Source: Penelope pileata
Taxonomy: Eukaryota; Chordata; Aves; Galliformes; Cracidae
Length of the DNA: 64,000 nucleotides
NCBI GenBank assembly: GCA_013396635.1
Contig: WBMW01000016.1
Coordinates: 272,576-336,575 of the forward strand
Direction: 5' to 3'
Below, piece after piece: positions 37,401 through 49,037 of this stretch. The notes under the pieces are model-generated. The model had not been told where the DNA came from, ran no database searches, and saw only the letters and a program-made list of their open reading frames with translations. A program made the position numbers and the translations under genes. Each line of letters begins with the position of its first letter. The stretch's first letter is position 1.

Positions 37401-40400
37401 GAACCTGCGGCACTCACAACTCTGACTTAGCTGCCCTTGCCAAATTTCAGAAGGAATAACAGCACTCCTGCTTTATAAACATCATGGTGTTTTATCCAGA
37501 CAGTGCATCATTTGATTTTTTTTTTAAGCCCAATACAATATACTGTATTATGGTGAAAAAGAATTGGCATAAGGCACTGCAAGGGTAATGTATTTTAGAG
37601 GTTGGCGGAGCAATTTATATGCAGATATTTTGAAATCCCTCCAGAAAAAATGTACAAACGTACTACTCTATCAGAAAAAGACCAGTACAGCAACTCGTAA
37701 TTGAGCAAACTCTCAAGAACTGGCATTTGTATCATCTCTTTTTGCAAACTCTATTTTATTCTCCCTTCTAAGGAAAATATTTCTTAATATGTCTAAGAAT
37801 GGGATTATGGTTATGAGTAGGATAAGAAAAAAGTTAAATTTCCCAGTTCCATTAGTTCTCCTCCTCCCTATACAGGCATAAAACAACCATCAGTACTGAT
37901 TTCTCAAACAGTCTTGAAAAAAACATCTAGACACACAAAGCATTTTATTCCTTTCTCCCATAAAATTGAACATGATATAGGGGGTGATAAAATAGAATTT
38001 TTAAGACAATGATGCCAGCCTCTTTGCAGGATGACAAAAGTAACCAGAGTGACTACGGAGTTGATATTGATCAATTTAATGATTACACCAAGAAATTGCA
38101 CTCCCTATTAAATGCCCTGCATGAGATTAAACTCACTGTGACCCTTTCCGCATTTCCCTTTTGTTTCTTCTGCACAGTACAAATATCTAATAAATTATAT
38201 CCTTGAAAGGTATACAACTGAAGCACACTTAAATCACAGTTAAATGAACAACAGTGAGAAATATCAGGGTCATTATGTTTTCTGCATATTCCTTTCAGTG
38301 ACTCATGTATCTCTCAAAGATGTTTAAAGATCATACATAGTGTCTCCTTTATTCTTCTGCCTCTTTCCAGAATGTTTTTATTGAAGCACTACCTTATATA
38401 GGCTTTATTTTTTTTCATTTTCTGTTAGAGACCAAGAATTTATCTGTGCAATTCAAATAGTTATAAATGAAAAATAGCAGAAAACACTCCTTATAAAATC
38501 TCAAATCTTTGCAAACCAGCCTATGATAGATGCCTTCAATGGCATCTTTGCCAAACCATTTGTCCAAACTTAACAGTTTCGTTGCCAAGAATGCATTAGT
38601 AAGTACTGTGCATGCTGTGCTGTATCTTCCGCCACACTGCACATCAGTCCCATTCTCTTTTACGAAATATGAAAGATGAAGCTTTTTTTCAATAGCATCT
38701 AGATTTTACATGGCTGTTTTCATTGACTGAATTCTGCTGCTACAGCGAAGACTCATTTCAGAAACAGAAAAACCTCTAGCAACTGTCATTAAGAAAAAGC
38801 AATCAAAGCAGGAGGCAAACAGGGCTAAATAAAATCACCTCAGCAGAGGCAAAGACAATCGCCAAATTTGATTTTCATAGTAAAACAATTCAAGTGATTA
38901 AGTTCAGTTCAACTAAATACCTGCCATAGCATAGGGCACACACACCTTAACAAAGCGTGTCTGAATTATGAACTACGAAGCCTTCTTCCACCCAAGCAGA
39001 GGAGTCATTCCTTTCCAAAATGCTCCAAACCCCAATTGCCTCTGTCTGAACTTACGGGGCAGGGGAGTTTGTACACTGTTCCTTCAATCTTTCATGTGCT
39101 TCTGTCAAATGATTAAATACAAACACAGAAGAGGCGGACACATGCCAAGGGCTAGTAAATGTTCTCCAAAGCCACCGCAGTGTGCTGGCACACTAAGGCC
39201 CTCTTTCTCCAAGAGGCTTCTCTCTGTGCACATACACGCAATTTACCACCAGCATCACAAAACAAATAGAATAAAGGCTGCTCATCTGAAAATACAGACA
39301 TCTTGCATCCTTCTGACGTGCTCCTTACAGCTGCATGCTACCTGAAGTACTCCCTCCTGCTCTCTCAGCTGCAGTTCTCTATTTTTTTTTAAAACTCTTT
39401 TCTCTATTTGCAATGAAACTGCAAAGAGTGCAGTACTTTTTTTAAACATTCATCTTAACAGAGGTACCACTACATCATCATCTGCAGCTATGTCACTTCC
39501 TAAATACTTGTCATTTCTCCTTCAAGGACAATCACAAAAAAGCAGCAAGAATGAAGTAAAGGTATGAATTTATGGTAGATTAAGAAGAATGTATGTTCCT
39601 ATCTAGAATTAAAAAACAAACAAAAAAACAGGATTTCAATTAGAATTTATTTCACTTTCAAAATATATTTTTTACAAACTCTCAGTTTTCAGCCACCAGT
39701 CATTGAATCACACTTTTATTCTCCTTGTCCTGCTGCTTTTCTTTCTCACCCTTAAAATGAAGAACTGGTACCTTTAACGCCCTCTCTGAACACAAAACTT
39801 CTACCATAAAAAAGTAAATATGACTGATCACAAATGACATGCATTGCTGAGATGCATCCTAAATTTTCCTTCTAAAGACCTAAATTTACGTGGTTTTTTG
39901 TTCGTTTGTTTTACATCAAAGGCACCTGTTTCAAAGATGGTAGTACAATTAAATAAAAAAGATATGAAAATTAAATAATTTTTTTATTAAAAAAGCTAAT
40001 CCTTGCATTTTTCCCAGTGTTTGTTTCTACATGAAAAACATCACTAAATACTGTTGACTGCTCTCTTAAATTGTTTTATAAAAGCTCATTTTATTGCTTC
40101 AATCAAATAAGTTTTGATGTCAGCATTTTTTCCTCTCTTCTATAACTGAAAGCTTCTGTATCTCCATATCAGAAATTAGGTAATAGACAAAAGTTTTAAA
40201 AGAATATTAAATATCCTACTCTCCAGCTTGATCATACAAAAACAAAGTTCAGAACCAGCTCTTCTCTATTTTATTTTCCAATACTCTGCTTTACCTAGGT
40301 GCTACTGCTGCCAAAACTGAAGTTTCGCTCGGGATACAACAAGAAATGAAGGAAACTGCCAAGGTCAGTCTGCTTGTCAGACTATAGAGCTACTGACATT

Positions 40401-41469
40401 CAGCAGTCCTCTTCATGCTCTTTAAAATAAATTCTAGTGGTTACATGCAACATCATTCTTCTCTTTCAAAGTACAAACATCAAGGTATTACTTCAGCAGC
40501 ATGTATGATGTTGAAATTAGGGACGGACTACTGGAAAAGCCATCTTTGACATGCAGCAGTTAAATCTGCTGACTTCATTAAAACCATCCTCAAAACAAAC
40601 CAGCAGTCTCTGCTTCTTTGAAGACTTTGACCATAAGAGATACTTCCCTACACTTCTGCCCCTTTGTCAAATGTCCTATGCAACACCGTTTAAGAATCTA
40701 TATATCTAAGAAACACTGGGATTTGTTTCTCAGCCTCAACAGATCTCATTCACAAACTAAGATTGTTTCAGGGCACTTTTACTCTTGCTCTTTATAGTTT
40801 GACAATTCAGTTTTCTTTGAATTACTGTAGCAGGTGTGATCACTTCCATTGCACTGCTGCCCTGAGTAGGGAAGCCTCTACACCCAACCTCTGCCCCCTC
40901 CTCCTCTTCCACTGGAGACTGGGGAAGAATCCTGTCGCCTCCAGCATGTCATAGCCTTCTGTCACCTCCTGCAAAACTTGTCAGCAGAGGTGCAAATCCT
41001 TCTATAGAGAACTCTAGGATCCTCACAGTAAGTTTTCCCTTTTTCCAGTTATCTACCACACACTCTTAAGAAAAAAAAAATGCTACCTTCAGACCACAGT
41101 TTAAAAACAATGGTTGTACTTCAAGAGTGATGAAAACAGGTTTGATCGACGCAGATAAACGAAAAGATTTACCACTGCCTCCTTTTCAGAGCTCTCAAGA
41201 ACACAAATTATTTGAAGTGCAAAATGTGGCTCTCAAATTTATGACAGGGAAATATGCAATAGTATAAAGTCCTCACTGATGGTCTTTTAGAATGAATTAT
41301 GTGCAAAATCACTCCAGTGTTATGCTACAGACTTAAATTATTTTTTTTCCAAACTCAAACTGATAACATTTTAACATAGATGCCAATCAACCCAAAAAAG
41401 AGCAACTCTGGGTCTGGCTTACTGTTCACTGTAGCTTCTTAAAATTTCATTTACCTCTCTAGCAAAGAG

Positions 41470-41484
41470 CTCTCTCTCTCTCTC
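41470..41484. repeat. (CT)n microsatellite
   Basis: Seven and a half CT units, in the 10.6-kb intron. Confidence 0.9.
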
Positions 41485-42200
41485 AAAGCTGCAATCTTTG
41501 ACCTTTAAAGTACAGGCAAGCAGTACATAAACAAATGCTGGTGGAATGAGAAAATCAAGTTATGTTCTACTGCTCCCACCGGAACAGATCAAAATCACTG
41601 TTACTCCGAAACTAATTATTTCTTACTATTTTCAAAATAAATGTCCCAATGATTCTTCTTGGTAACTAAGGTATTTCTACAATTTTATTTTATATTTACA
41701 TTAATTTTACATTTACACTGATGTTATTCTCCACAAAAACTTCCTAAAAGTAAATAAGCTGAGAGGGCAATCAAAATATGTCTTTCTGCAGGAATTTTGT
41801 GCCAAATGAAAAATGGGCTGCATCAGAATTAGTCACCACTGTTCCGCTAATGCATTATGTATTTATCGCTTTCCCCTTTACAGTTTATACTCTGAACGAG
41901 CCACACACATAAGGATGTCCTAAGTTTGAATATCAACACCATATTACACTTCAGCGTCTCCACTATTACTTGTGTTTGAGTATGGGTTTGGGTTGGGGTT
42001 TGACATTGATTTTGACGTATATTGAAATGATACAGCATGCAAAACAATAAATATGAAAATATATAGTATATGCAGCATAACAATATAGAGGGAGACTTTT
42101 AATAACATTTCTAGTCACTACTTAGCAGCTATTGTTTTTTCTACCAGGTTACGGTGATGCATCCCCTCGTTTTGCTTACAAAGAAACACGGCAAACTTAC

Positions 42201-42261
42201 TTGATATAATAGGGCACTTTGTTATGTGAAACAGATCTCTGCCACGGAAACTGTACTGAAG
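42201..42261 (-). CDS. UTRN: UTRN exon, dystrophin exon 62 equivalent: WW domain, first half
   Basis: This 61-nt exon is flanked by tttcctcag and AA|GTAAGT and encodes TSVQFPWQRSVSHNKVPYYI plus the first two bases of Asn. It carries the first Trp (PWQR) and the Tyr-Tyr block of the WW domain, which with the EF and ZZ regions binds the PPxY tail of beta-dystroglycan. It is followed by the largest internal intron except those at 51671-63945. The length equals dystrophin exon 62. Confidence 0.95.
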
Positions 42262-43689
42262 CTGAGGAAATAAACAGAAGGTGATTATTAGAAAACACCT
42301 GTCAAAAAAAATCCAACTATATTTATTTATTTTACAATTAGAACAGTTACAATATATTAAATGGGAACAACTATAATTTCCCAGACAACTTTCCCTAATT
42401 AGAAAATCAGCTGGAGCAAACGACTGTAATCTATCAAGATGATTTTAGGCATCTATTTGATGCCAAGCTGGAAATAAAACAAATGTGGTGATTCTACTTC
42501 AAAGAAGGATAATAAATTCTGAACAAGCGAGCTATCCACCCAGAGAAAATGGAGGCAGTGGCTTTCCCACCTCCACAGAATTATCATCAGCTTCACTTTT
42601 GAAAATAAATGCCTCCACTACTATAATTAATACTCAACAACAGAACAAAAAGGATAAATATCAACATTATTACTATTTACTACAACCCTTAGTTCCTATT
42701 TGCAACTCAAATTAATATTAACACTGTACAGACAACAAAGGCTTGAAAACCTGTCTTTGCACTCCTTGCTGAGCAGCAGGATTTATGCAAGTCTGATAAA
42801 TCGACAGATGTCATCCGTAACACCAAGAAGCTTTTTTGCACAGTGTTGCAAAAGGCATAAAGTTATACGTGACACTACAACGCTGCTCATCTAAAGATCC
42901 CACAGATAAAATAGGAAAAAGTGTTCAGGCCAACAGGACTCCTGCTGCATAGCTTAAAAGTGGCTGTTCACTGAAGAACCTCAGGAACATACACAGCCTA
43001 CTGGAAACTACCAGACTAGTGCCTGGTTAATTAGGGTTCTGTTATAGAGGAAACTCACTTCACTGCACTGTAGAAGCAAAGATTGAAAGGTCACGTAGGA
43101 ACAGCTGATCATTGCAATGGGATACATTTACACTGAAAAACACACGAGTACTTTTAAAATAGAGTGCCTCCTACTCCTTTAAACACCTCTGTTTAAAAAC
43201 CTGGAAAAACAAGATGCAACTCTGATCCACTCTGGAACTCAAGTAATTAAAGCTCTCAATTGATGTAATTTGCTGCAAGCAGAAACTAGTTTTGAGTTCA
43301 TCGCTCTTTGAAAAACCCATTTGATAGTAACTCTTCCCTCCCAAGACTCTTACAGGCAGCACGAGCCCCCACAGGCCAGCCCTCTTGCAGATGGACAGGC
43401 CTCACCCTCTTCCCATACAGCTGTTCCCTGAAGATTTTAATGGTTGTGACCTCTTCCTGGACCGTGCAACATGTCATGGATTTTAGGTTAAGAAACATCA
43501 GAGTAATGTACTAAAGGACAGATTAACTGATAATAATACCTGGGAAGCTGCTTGAACTAAGTAAAAACATCGTGTCACTGGAAAAATGGGAGGAAATGCC
43601 TACTACTATCTAAGGAAGAAAATAATGTTTGCCAAAAGAGTTAATTAATTACTTGGTGAAGGAAAAACACAGTAATGGCTAAAGGTATA

Positions 43690-44177
43690 ATTATATACAT
43701 ACATATGTAAACATAAAATAATATTAATAGCATTATTATATATTTGTATAAGAAATGATAGACAAAAGGTTGCTCTGAATGTAATGCACCCTATTTTATT
43801 ATGATAGAGGATTTGCTCTATCAAATAGAGTTATTGTGCTCTCTCTAGCTATTAGAGCTTCCATTGAACTAAATAGGAGACATTACTTTTGGAGCAAGCT
43901 AAGTATATTATATATTAATATTAATGTAATTTAAATATATAGCATACAACATAAATTTATAAATTATATTTATATGTGCTATATCACACATATTGATATA
44001 TTTATGCATTTATATTGTATATTGTATATTAATATGTGATATTAATACATGTATTAATAAGTATATAATTACGTATTTATATAATAGGAATTATTTCTTA
44101 TACAAATATTATGAATAAATATATGTACTATTTTATATTTATATGTGCACGTATATAGTTATATGTAACTATATAAT
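43690..44177. repeat. AT-rich low-complexity island
   Basis: Long runs of TATATTAAT/ATATTTATA-like sequence with very little G or C. It is interrupted by the inverted-repeat element at 43767-43900, which appears to have inserted into it. Confidence 0.8.
43767..43900. mobile_element. Mariner-like MITE with about 30-bp inverted ends
   Basis: The first 30 bases (AGGTTGCTCTGAATGTAATG then CACCCTATTT) match the reverse complement of the last 30 (AGCTTGCTCCAAAAGTAATG then TCTCCTATTT) at 23 of 30 positions. The interior is about 74 bp with no coding capacity. The end sequence TGCTCCAAAAGTAATG..CCTATTT is like that of chicken mariner (Galluhop-type) elements as I recall them, hence the class guess. 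The expected TA target site is hard to define because the flanks are TA-rich. Confidence 0.65.
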
Positions 44178-47100
44178 GCTGAAAACAAAAATCAACCAGG
44201 TAGGTGAAGGGGGCCATCAGCTTTGCAGTTTCGCTCCTTAATGCTGCAGTTTGGCACCTATGATGGCCAAGGTACTACTACACTCATTGTGTCAGCTAAC
44301 CAGAATGAAAATCTGGGCACAGGCAGCTTAAGCATGATGTATGTGCTCTGACTGACTATAGATATTCTGCACTGACACGGATATGGACTAAACAACCTAA
44401 CAAATTAAACTGCTAATTACAATGGACCGAGCCATACACTATTTGGGAACAACTTTTCTAAAAGCATTGCCAGTTTTCCCTGCTGCACAAACCTCTGCAA
44501 AATGAAATTCCCATTCTTTTCTAAAATCAGTTTCTCGATGAAAACTGAACAGTAGTTATTGATTCTGGCACTCACTAGCAGAGCTGCGCGTATTAGTAAA
44601 AGCCTGAGTACCACTCTGGCGCTTTGAGCAGGACACTGGAAGGCCTAGGCCATTTGTTAGGGAACACGTAGAGCCAGTGTTCTGTCTATGTTCATGGATT
44701 CTTCCAAAAAAGAATTCAAGAAACAAAACAGGGGAGTGGATTTCAGATCTTAGAAAATAAATGAAATTACAGAATAATTAAGTTAGTTTCTAAAGGAAGG
44801 AGACAACAAAACAATCTTTTTTTTTTTACAGAGAGTAACAGGTTATGAGGATTCCTCACCTTCACCTATATTAAACATTTATAAAATGTACAGATCATTA
44901 GTTAACTTGCAAGAAGCTTACTTTCCACCTCAAAAACACTGAAAAGAGAAGCGATTAAATTCTGAGTAACACTGATGGGAGGATAAATTTTAGCATCCTC
45001 CTAATACTGCTTTAGGTGAGTCTAATTTCAGGAGGGGCGAATCATTTAAAATTAAAGAGCATCCCAAGGCACTTCCTTAGTGATGGTCTGGATAAATTAA
45101 ACACAAATTTGGTGTTTCAAGAAGTCCAGCAGCAGTAGTAAGCCACTGTAGTGTGTGCAGCACACAGAGAAACGTGGCCAGTCACAGCAGAGGTGAAATT
45201 ACTGGATGAAGAGGATGGAGTCTGATGATCAGGTAGAAACAGGTGTTTCGCTAGCACAAATTCCTGATTTAACGGCAGCTGGGAGGCAATCAGCTGAAGA
45301 TGGTGTGAGGACAGGATATGGTCTCTTGTTCATGTTCGCGGAAAGAGTAACAGGTAGGTGATGTAAGCTGAAAATAGCTGCTACTCAGATCCAAACAGAT
45401 AAAAACCTGCTCTCTAATTCAAAACTGCAACTTTGTAGGTAAAGATTTGCATAAGACAAGCACGTTGCATCATAATAGTTCTAGAAATTTGAGGTTATTC
45501 CATTCCTACTGCAGCCCTGCTTGTTTCCCATATAGTTAGAAGCCATTTACGGTTGCTAAGAATGTTTGAAAAGTTTGATTTAGAACGTGCACTATTTCAA
45601 CCTGTCAGGATAAACCCTTCATTTTTCTGGATTTAATGATTTTTTTATTGCTTTCCTTTTAAAGTTACTATCTCTGACTTTCATCTAACAGACTTTATAT
45701 GAAGTCATAGGTATTAAGTTCTGTTAACTCTTTAAGCTTTTGAAATAGTATTTTTGAGAAGGTTGTGTGGTTGTGTTTTGTTTAACAAATAATTTAAATG
45801 GATAACTACATACTATTTGGTTTTGCAGGACAGTGGTACTTGGCTGTAGCTTTTTGCAGTACCTAACAACATGCATTCTGGAAACTTTTCCTTCTTCACT
45901 TTTGTACATAGTGTAAATGCCATGTTCCCTTAAGCCTGGAGAAGATGCCATAAGCAAGGCTGAGGCATACTGATAAGGCACTTCATAGTCTCCTTGGACA
46001 TAATTCTATGAATGTTCTATCCAGCATCAAAGCCAGTTTATGAAATTTCAAGACTCTCTTGCCCCCAGCTCCCACTGTAGTTTACTGCTCACAGAGACTT
46101 GTGAATGCAATTATTTGTTGTGGCACGCTGTAAGCCAAATGAGGGAAACGATCCAGGCCAAGACAAACAAAACAAGCCAACGTTGCTTGGCAGGCTGCCT
46201 TGTTTTACAAGTGGACTCTTCCACTGATTCATTTTTATTTACTTTTTTTCAAATCAGTCACCTGCACTTTTCTTCTGGTTCATATGGAGAGGTGAACAGC
46301 CTAAACAGCACACAGGACTGAAGTAACCATTTAGCGTAGGGAGAAATACGTCTATGTTGCTCTCTCATGAGTTTAAATTAGGCAGACTAGACTGACTGAT
46401 TTTGCATAACAGCTGTAATATTTTTAAAACACCAAAACTTGCTTATCATGCTGTTTACTGAGAAACCAGTTGTCAATTTAAAATAAAAACACTGATGTAA
46501 CATACCTCAAGAAGAAATTAAGGTTTACTTAATGTTTTAAATTATATTAACTATTTAGCTATAAAGTCACATACTTGAGAATTTCTGAGACAGAGCTGTT
46601 CATTTTTATGTTCATTTCTTGTAACTCTTGTAACAGTTTATTTTTATTATTGAAGCCCTCAGTTAAAAACCAGATAGCTACTTGGATTAACATTTATACC
46701 ATTAACTGTGATGGTGGTAGATAGGCTAGCGGGTCAGAAAATTAACAAGGATCTTGATATCGTGATATATCTACCTGTAGTGAATACATCAGACCAGAGA
46801 ATGAAGGAGCAAAGCATCTGTTTTTGCCCACTTTTAGCAACACTGGGAGATTCTAAGCTTACATCTCCAATATTTTTTATTTTTTAATAGAAGAAGATAT
46901 CTATCTCAAGAAGAAGTGACTCAGGTTTGCATTCCCCACCTCTTTATTTGAAGTTTTAGGAATTCATGTTATGAAGCCTCTATTAACACTGTGGTATGTA
47001 AAATCCAAGCAGCTCTCCCCTTGGGTCATCCCAGCAAGTGTGGAAGCAAAAGTCAAGGACAGTGGTAGCAGGAATGAGCAGATGTGGCTGCTGCAGGGTC

Positions 47101-47416
47101 TTTGTGTTCATAACCACAAGTCAGACCTTGCAGCAAACACAGGACAAAAGAAGAAAGCAAAGAAGGATGCAATCATAACTCAGCAAGGTATTGCAGCAAC
47201 CCCCAAGGAAAGCACACCAGTGAGAATTTCAGTAAAGCTATCAAGATGAAACAGCTCTTCAAAAAAACAGAGAGGCAGATAACAAGGTGGAAGAGGAACT
47301 TCCTGTGCCTCAGGTCAGAGGGAAACCTGGAGGGCAGTCAGTATGGGCAGACTGTTTTTGAGAAAGTGTCCTGTGTAGTCATGCCTTAAACGTATCAATT
47401 AATTCAAAGAACTTAC

Positions 47417-47495
47417 TGGACAGAAAGTGCTGAGATGCAGGTCCAAAATCTCGGTGTGCCTCTTGCAGCTGTTTAAGGCGATCCTCTACAGACAC
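47417..47495 (-). CDS. UTRN: UTRN exon, dystrophin exon 61 equivalent: hinge 4 start
   Basis: A 79-nt exon encoding VSVEDRLKQLQEAHRDFGPA then SQHFLS, with a final A that completes Thr with the next exon. The acceptor follows gtatgtacag and the donor is TCCA|GTAAGT. It joins the end of the last spectrin repeat to hinge 4, just before the WW domain. The family motif EAHRDFGP-SQHFLS is clear, and the length equals dystrophin exon 61. Confidence 0.96.
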
Positions 47496-48890
47496 CTGTA
47501 CATACACACATATTTACAAAATTTACTTTGAAGCAGTAGGACCATAACAATAAAAACACTGGTATGCACCAATTTTTAGTTAAACAAGTTTAAGATGCCT
47601 TTATGAAATAGCACTTATTTGCTACCCAACTATTCAAGCCTACATTATTTTTTTTTCATTTACTTATTGAGTCTCCTTTGCAGATTGCAGCCTTTTTTAA
47701 TGAGTTCTGCACATCAATAATGAACAACGGTAGTTTCATGATGGCTACAGCTGACTACTGAGGTTTCTGACCTCCTCTCAAGACCTTGTCTTGTTCACAT
47801 TTCTATAACCAGCAGGTCTCCATTTGACTGTCTTGATCTCACAGTGCCTTTCCAACACGGAACCATTTTGGCTGATGACTTTCCCCTGGTTTACTAACGG
47901 GAACTAGCACATCCAGCATCAGTTTAGTTGCTCAATTAACTCAAGTTGAAAGAGAAGAAAAGAAAATAATCCCACTACCAAATTACATTAGCAAACAATA
48001 CATGACATATTAATAATTCTGTCTCTCAGACAAGATGAGATTCAGAACTATAAGCCCAGAAGCCAACGGCTGGGTTTTGGAAGTTCTGTTCTATTGCTCT
48101 CAGCTAGAGAGGCAACATCCTCCATTTTTCCCTCAATTCTTTTATATACTCCATATTACCCTTCGGAGTCAGGCAAAGAAATAAATAGCAGAAGATTGAC
48201 CATAATTATTTACTACCAAAAAGAAAAACAAAAAAATCCAAAAGCACAAAGACTGCTAAATGAACTTTAGCAGATATAAGACACTTCATTAAATCATTCT
48301 GCGCAAAACTACACAAGTTTTAACTATAATCAGGCATGCTGATTTACCTTTCTCAGATCATTTAATCACCAATAATCACAACTAAGCAATATGAATCTCT
48401 TGCACAGCATATCCTCTCCTGTTTTATAATGGTAAACGTGGTATCACTTATGTCTTGTTATAGCTCTACTAATGCTTATTTTAAGTTAAACTCCCTGCAC
48501 AAACTGAACAGTCAAAATCAAAAAACCAGCTTTCTCATGAGCTGGCAATACAACATAAACACTCACGTGTTTTCAGTAACAATGATTTATGCAGTAAAAA
48601 GATTGCTATGACACGTAAAAAAGCATGTAATAATAGTTCCCACTAGCCTCCAGAGATTAATGCCATCTCTTGAGTGAGTAAACTGCTGAGACGGCTTGGA
48701 AGGAAAAGTTATTGGTCAAGCCACAGAAGGAAAGGGAACTCCCTTTATCGCTTTTGTACCACTCAAATAACACCTGAAAGACAGAAATAACAAATACATG
48801 ATAATAACGCATCTTTTTGAGAGAATAAAGAGAGTGAAGAGCATCCCCCACCATCCTCCCCAACACTACCGCACACATTCAGAAGAATAC
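47496..48890 (-). other. UTRN: Intron between exons 60- and 61-equivalent (1.4 kb)
   Basis: Starts with the weak donor GTATTC and ends in gtatgtacag. No repeat or gene was recognised. Confidence 0.8.
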
Positions 48891-49037
48891 CTGTAAAAGT
48901 TTCCATCGCATGTTAAGATCATCTAATTGACGGGACATCCTTAACGACGGATAAAGGTCGAGGGGAGACAGCTGACTGGATAAATCATTCACTGTTTTAA
49001 CTTTCAAGTTGATGGGAGCAATTTCTTCTCTAAAAGC
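48891..49037 (-). CDS. UTRN: UTRN exon, dystrophin exon 60 equivalent: end of last spectrin repeat
   Basis: These 147 nt (49 codons, phase 0 at both ends) run from AFREEIAPINLKVKTVNDLS to the aromatic helix DDLNMRWKLLQ. The acceptor is cttactttttTAG and the donor is CAG|GTATTC, which lacks the usual G at +5 and is therefore weaker than the other donors here. The segment completes the triple-helical repeat, and the RWKLLQ core is conserved with dystrophin. The length matches dystrophin exon 60. In-frame removal would be possible because the exon is a multiple of three. Confidence 0.96.

Larger units (their letters stand above)
31592..42200 (-). other. UTRN: Intron between exons 62- and 63-equivalent (10.6 kb); possible short-isoform promoter host
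   Basis: Bounded by GTAAGT and ttcttttgtag. In mammals the intron at this position of dystrophin holds the Dp71 promoter, and utrophin has a corresponding Up71 transcript. I could not recognise an alternative first exon here and saw no obvious CpG island in the readable bases. The intron also contains a 34-base gap in a G-rich tract (33921-33954) and a plus-strand CR1 (34110-34408). Confidence 0.8.
42262..47416 (-). other. UTRN: Intron between exons 61- and 62-equivalent (5.2 kb)
   Basis: Contains an AT-rich island (43690-44177) that encloses a small inverted-repeat element (43767-43900). The rest is ordinary AT-rich intron. A 92-codon plus-strand frame at 46971-47249 shows no known domain. 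Confidence 0.8.

Noticed and set aside
38968..39345. 125-codon plus-strand frame in the 10.6-kb intron
   Set aside because: No domain, no splice-compatible context for UTRN (wrong strand), and no promoter-like sequence. Probably chance.
41975..42003. GGGTTTGGGTTGGGGTTT run, telomere-like or G-quadruplex
   Set aside because: Irregular spacing and only three G-runs of at least three bases, so neither call is supported.
46971..47249. 92-codon Lys-rich plus-strand frame
   Set aside because: The product has no recognisable family and it sits in ordinary intron upstream of the hinge exon. A chance purine-rich frame is the simpler explanation.
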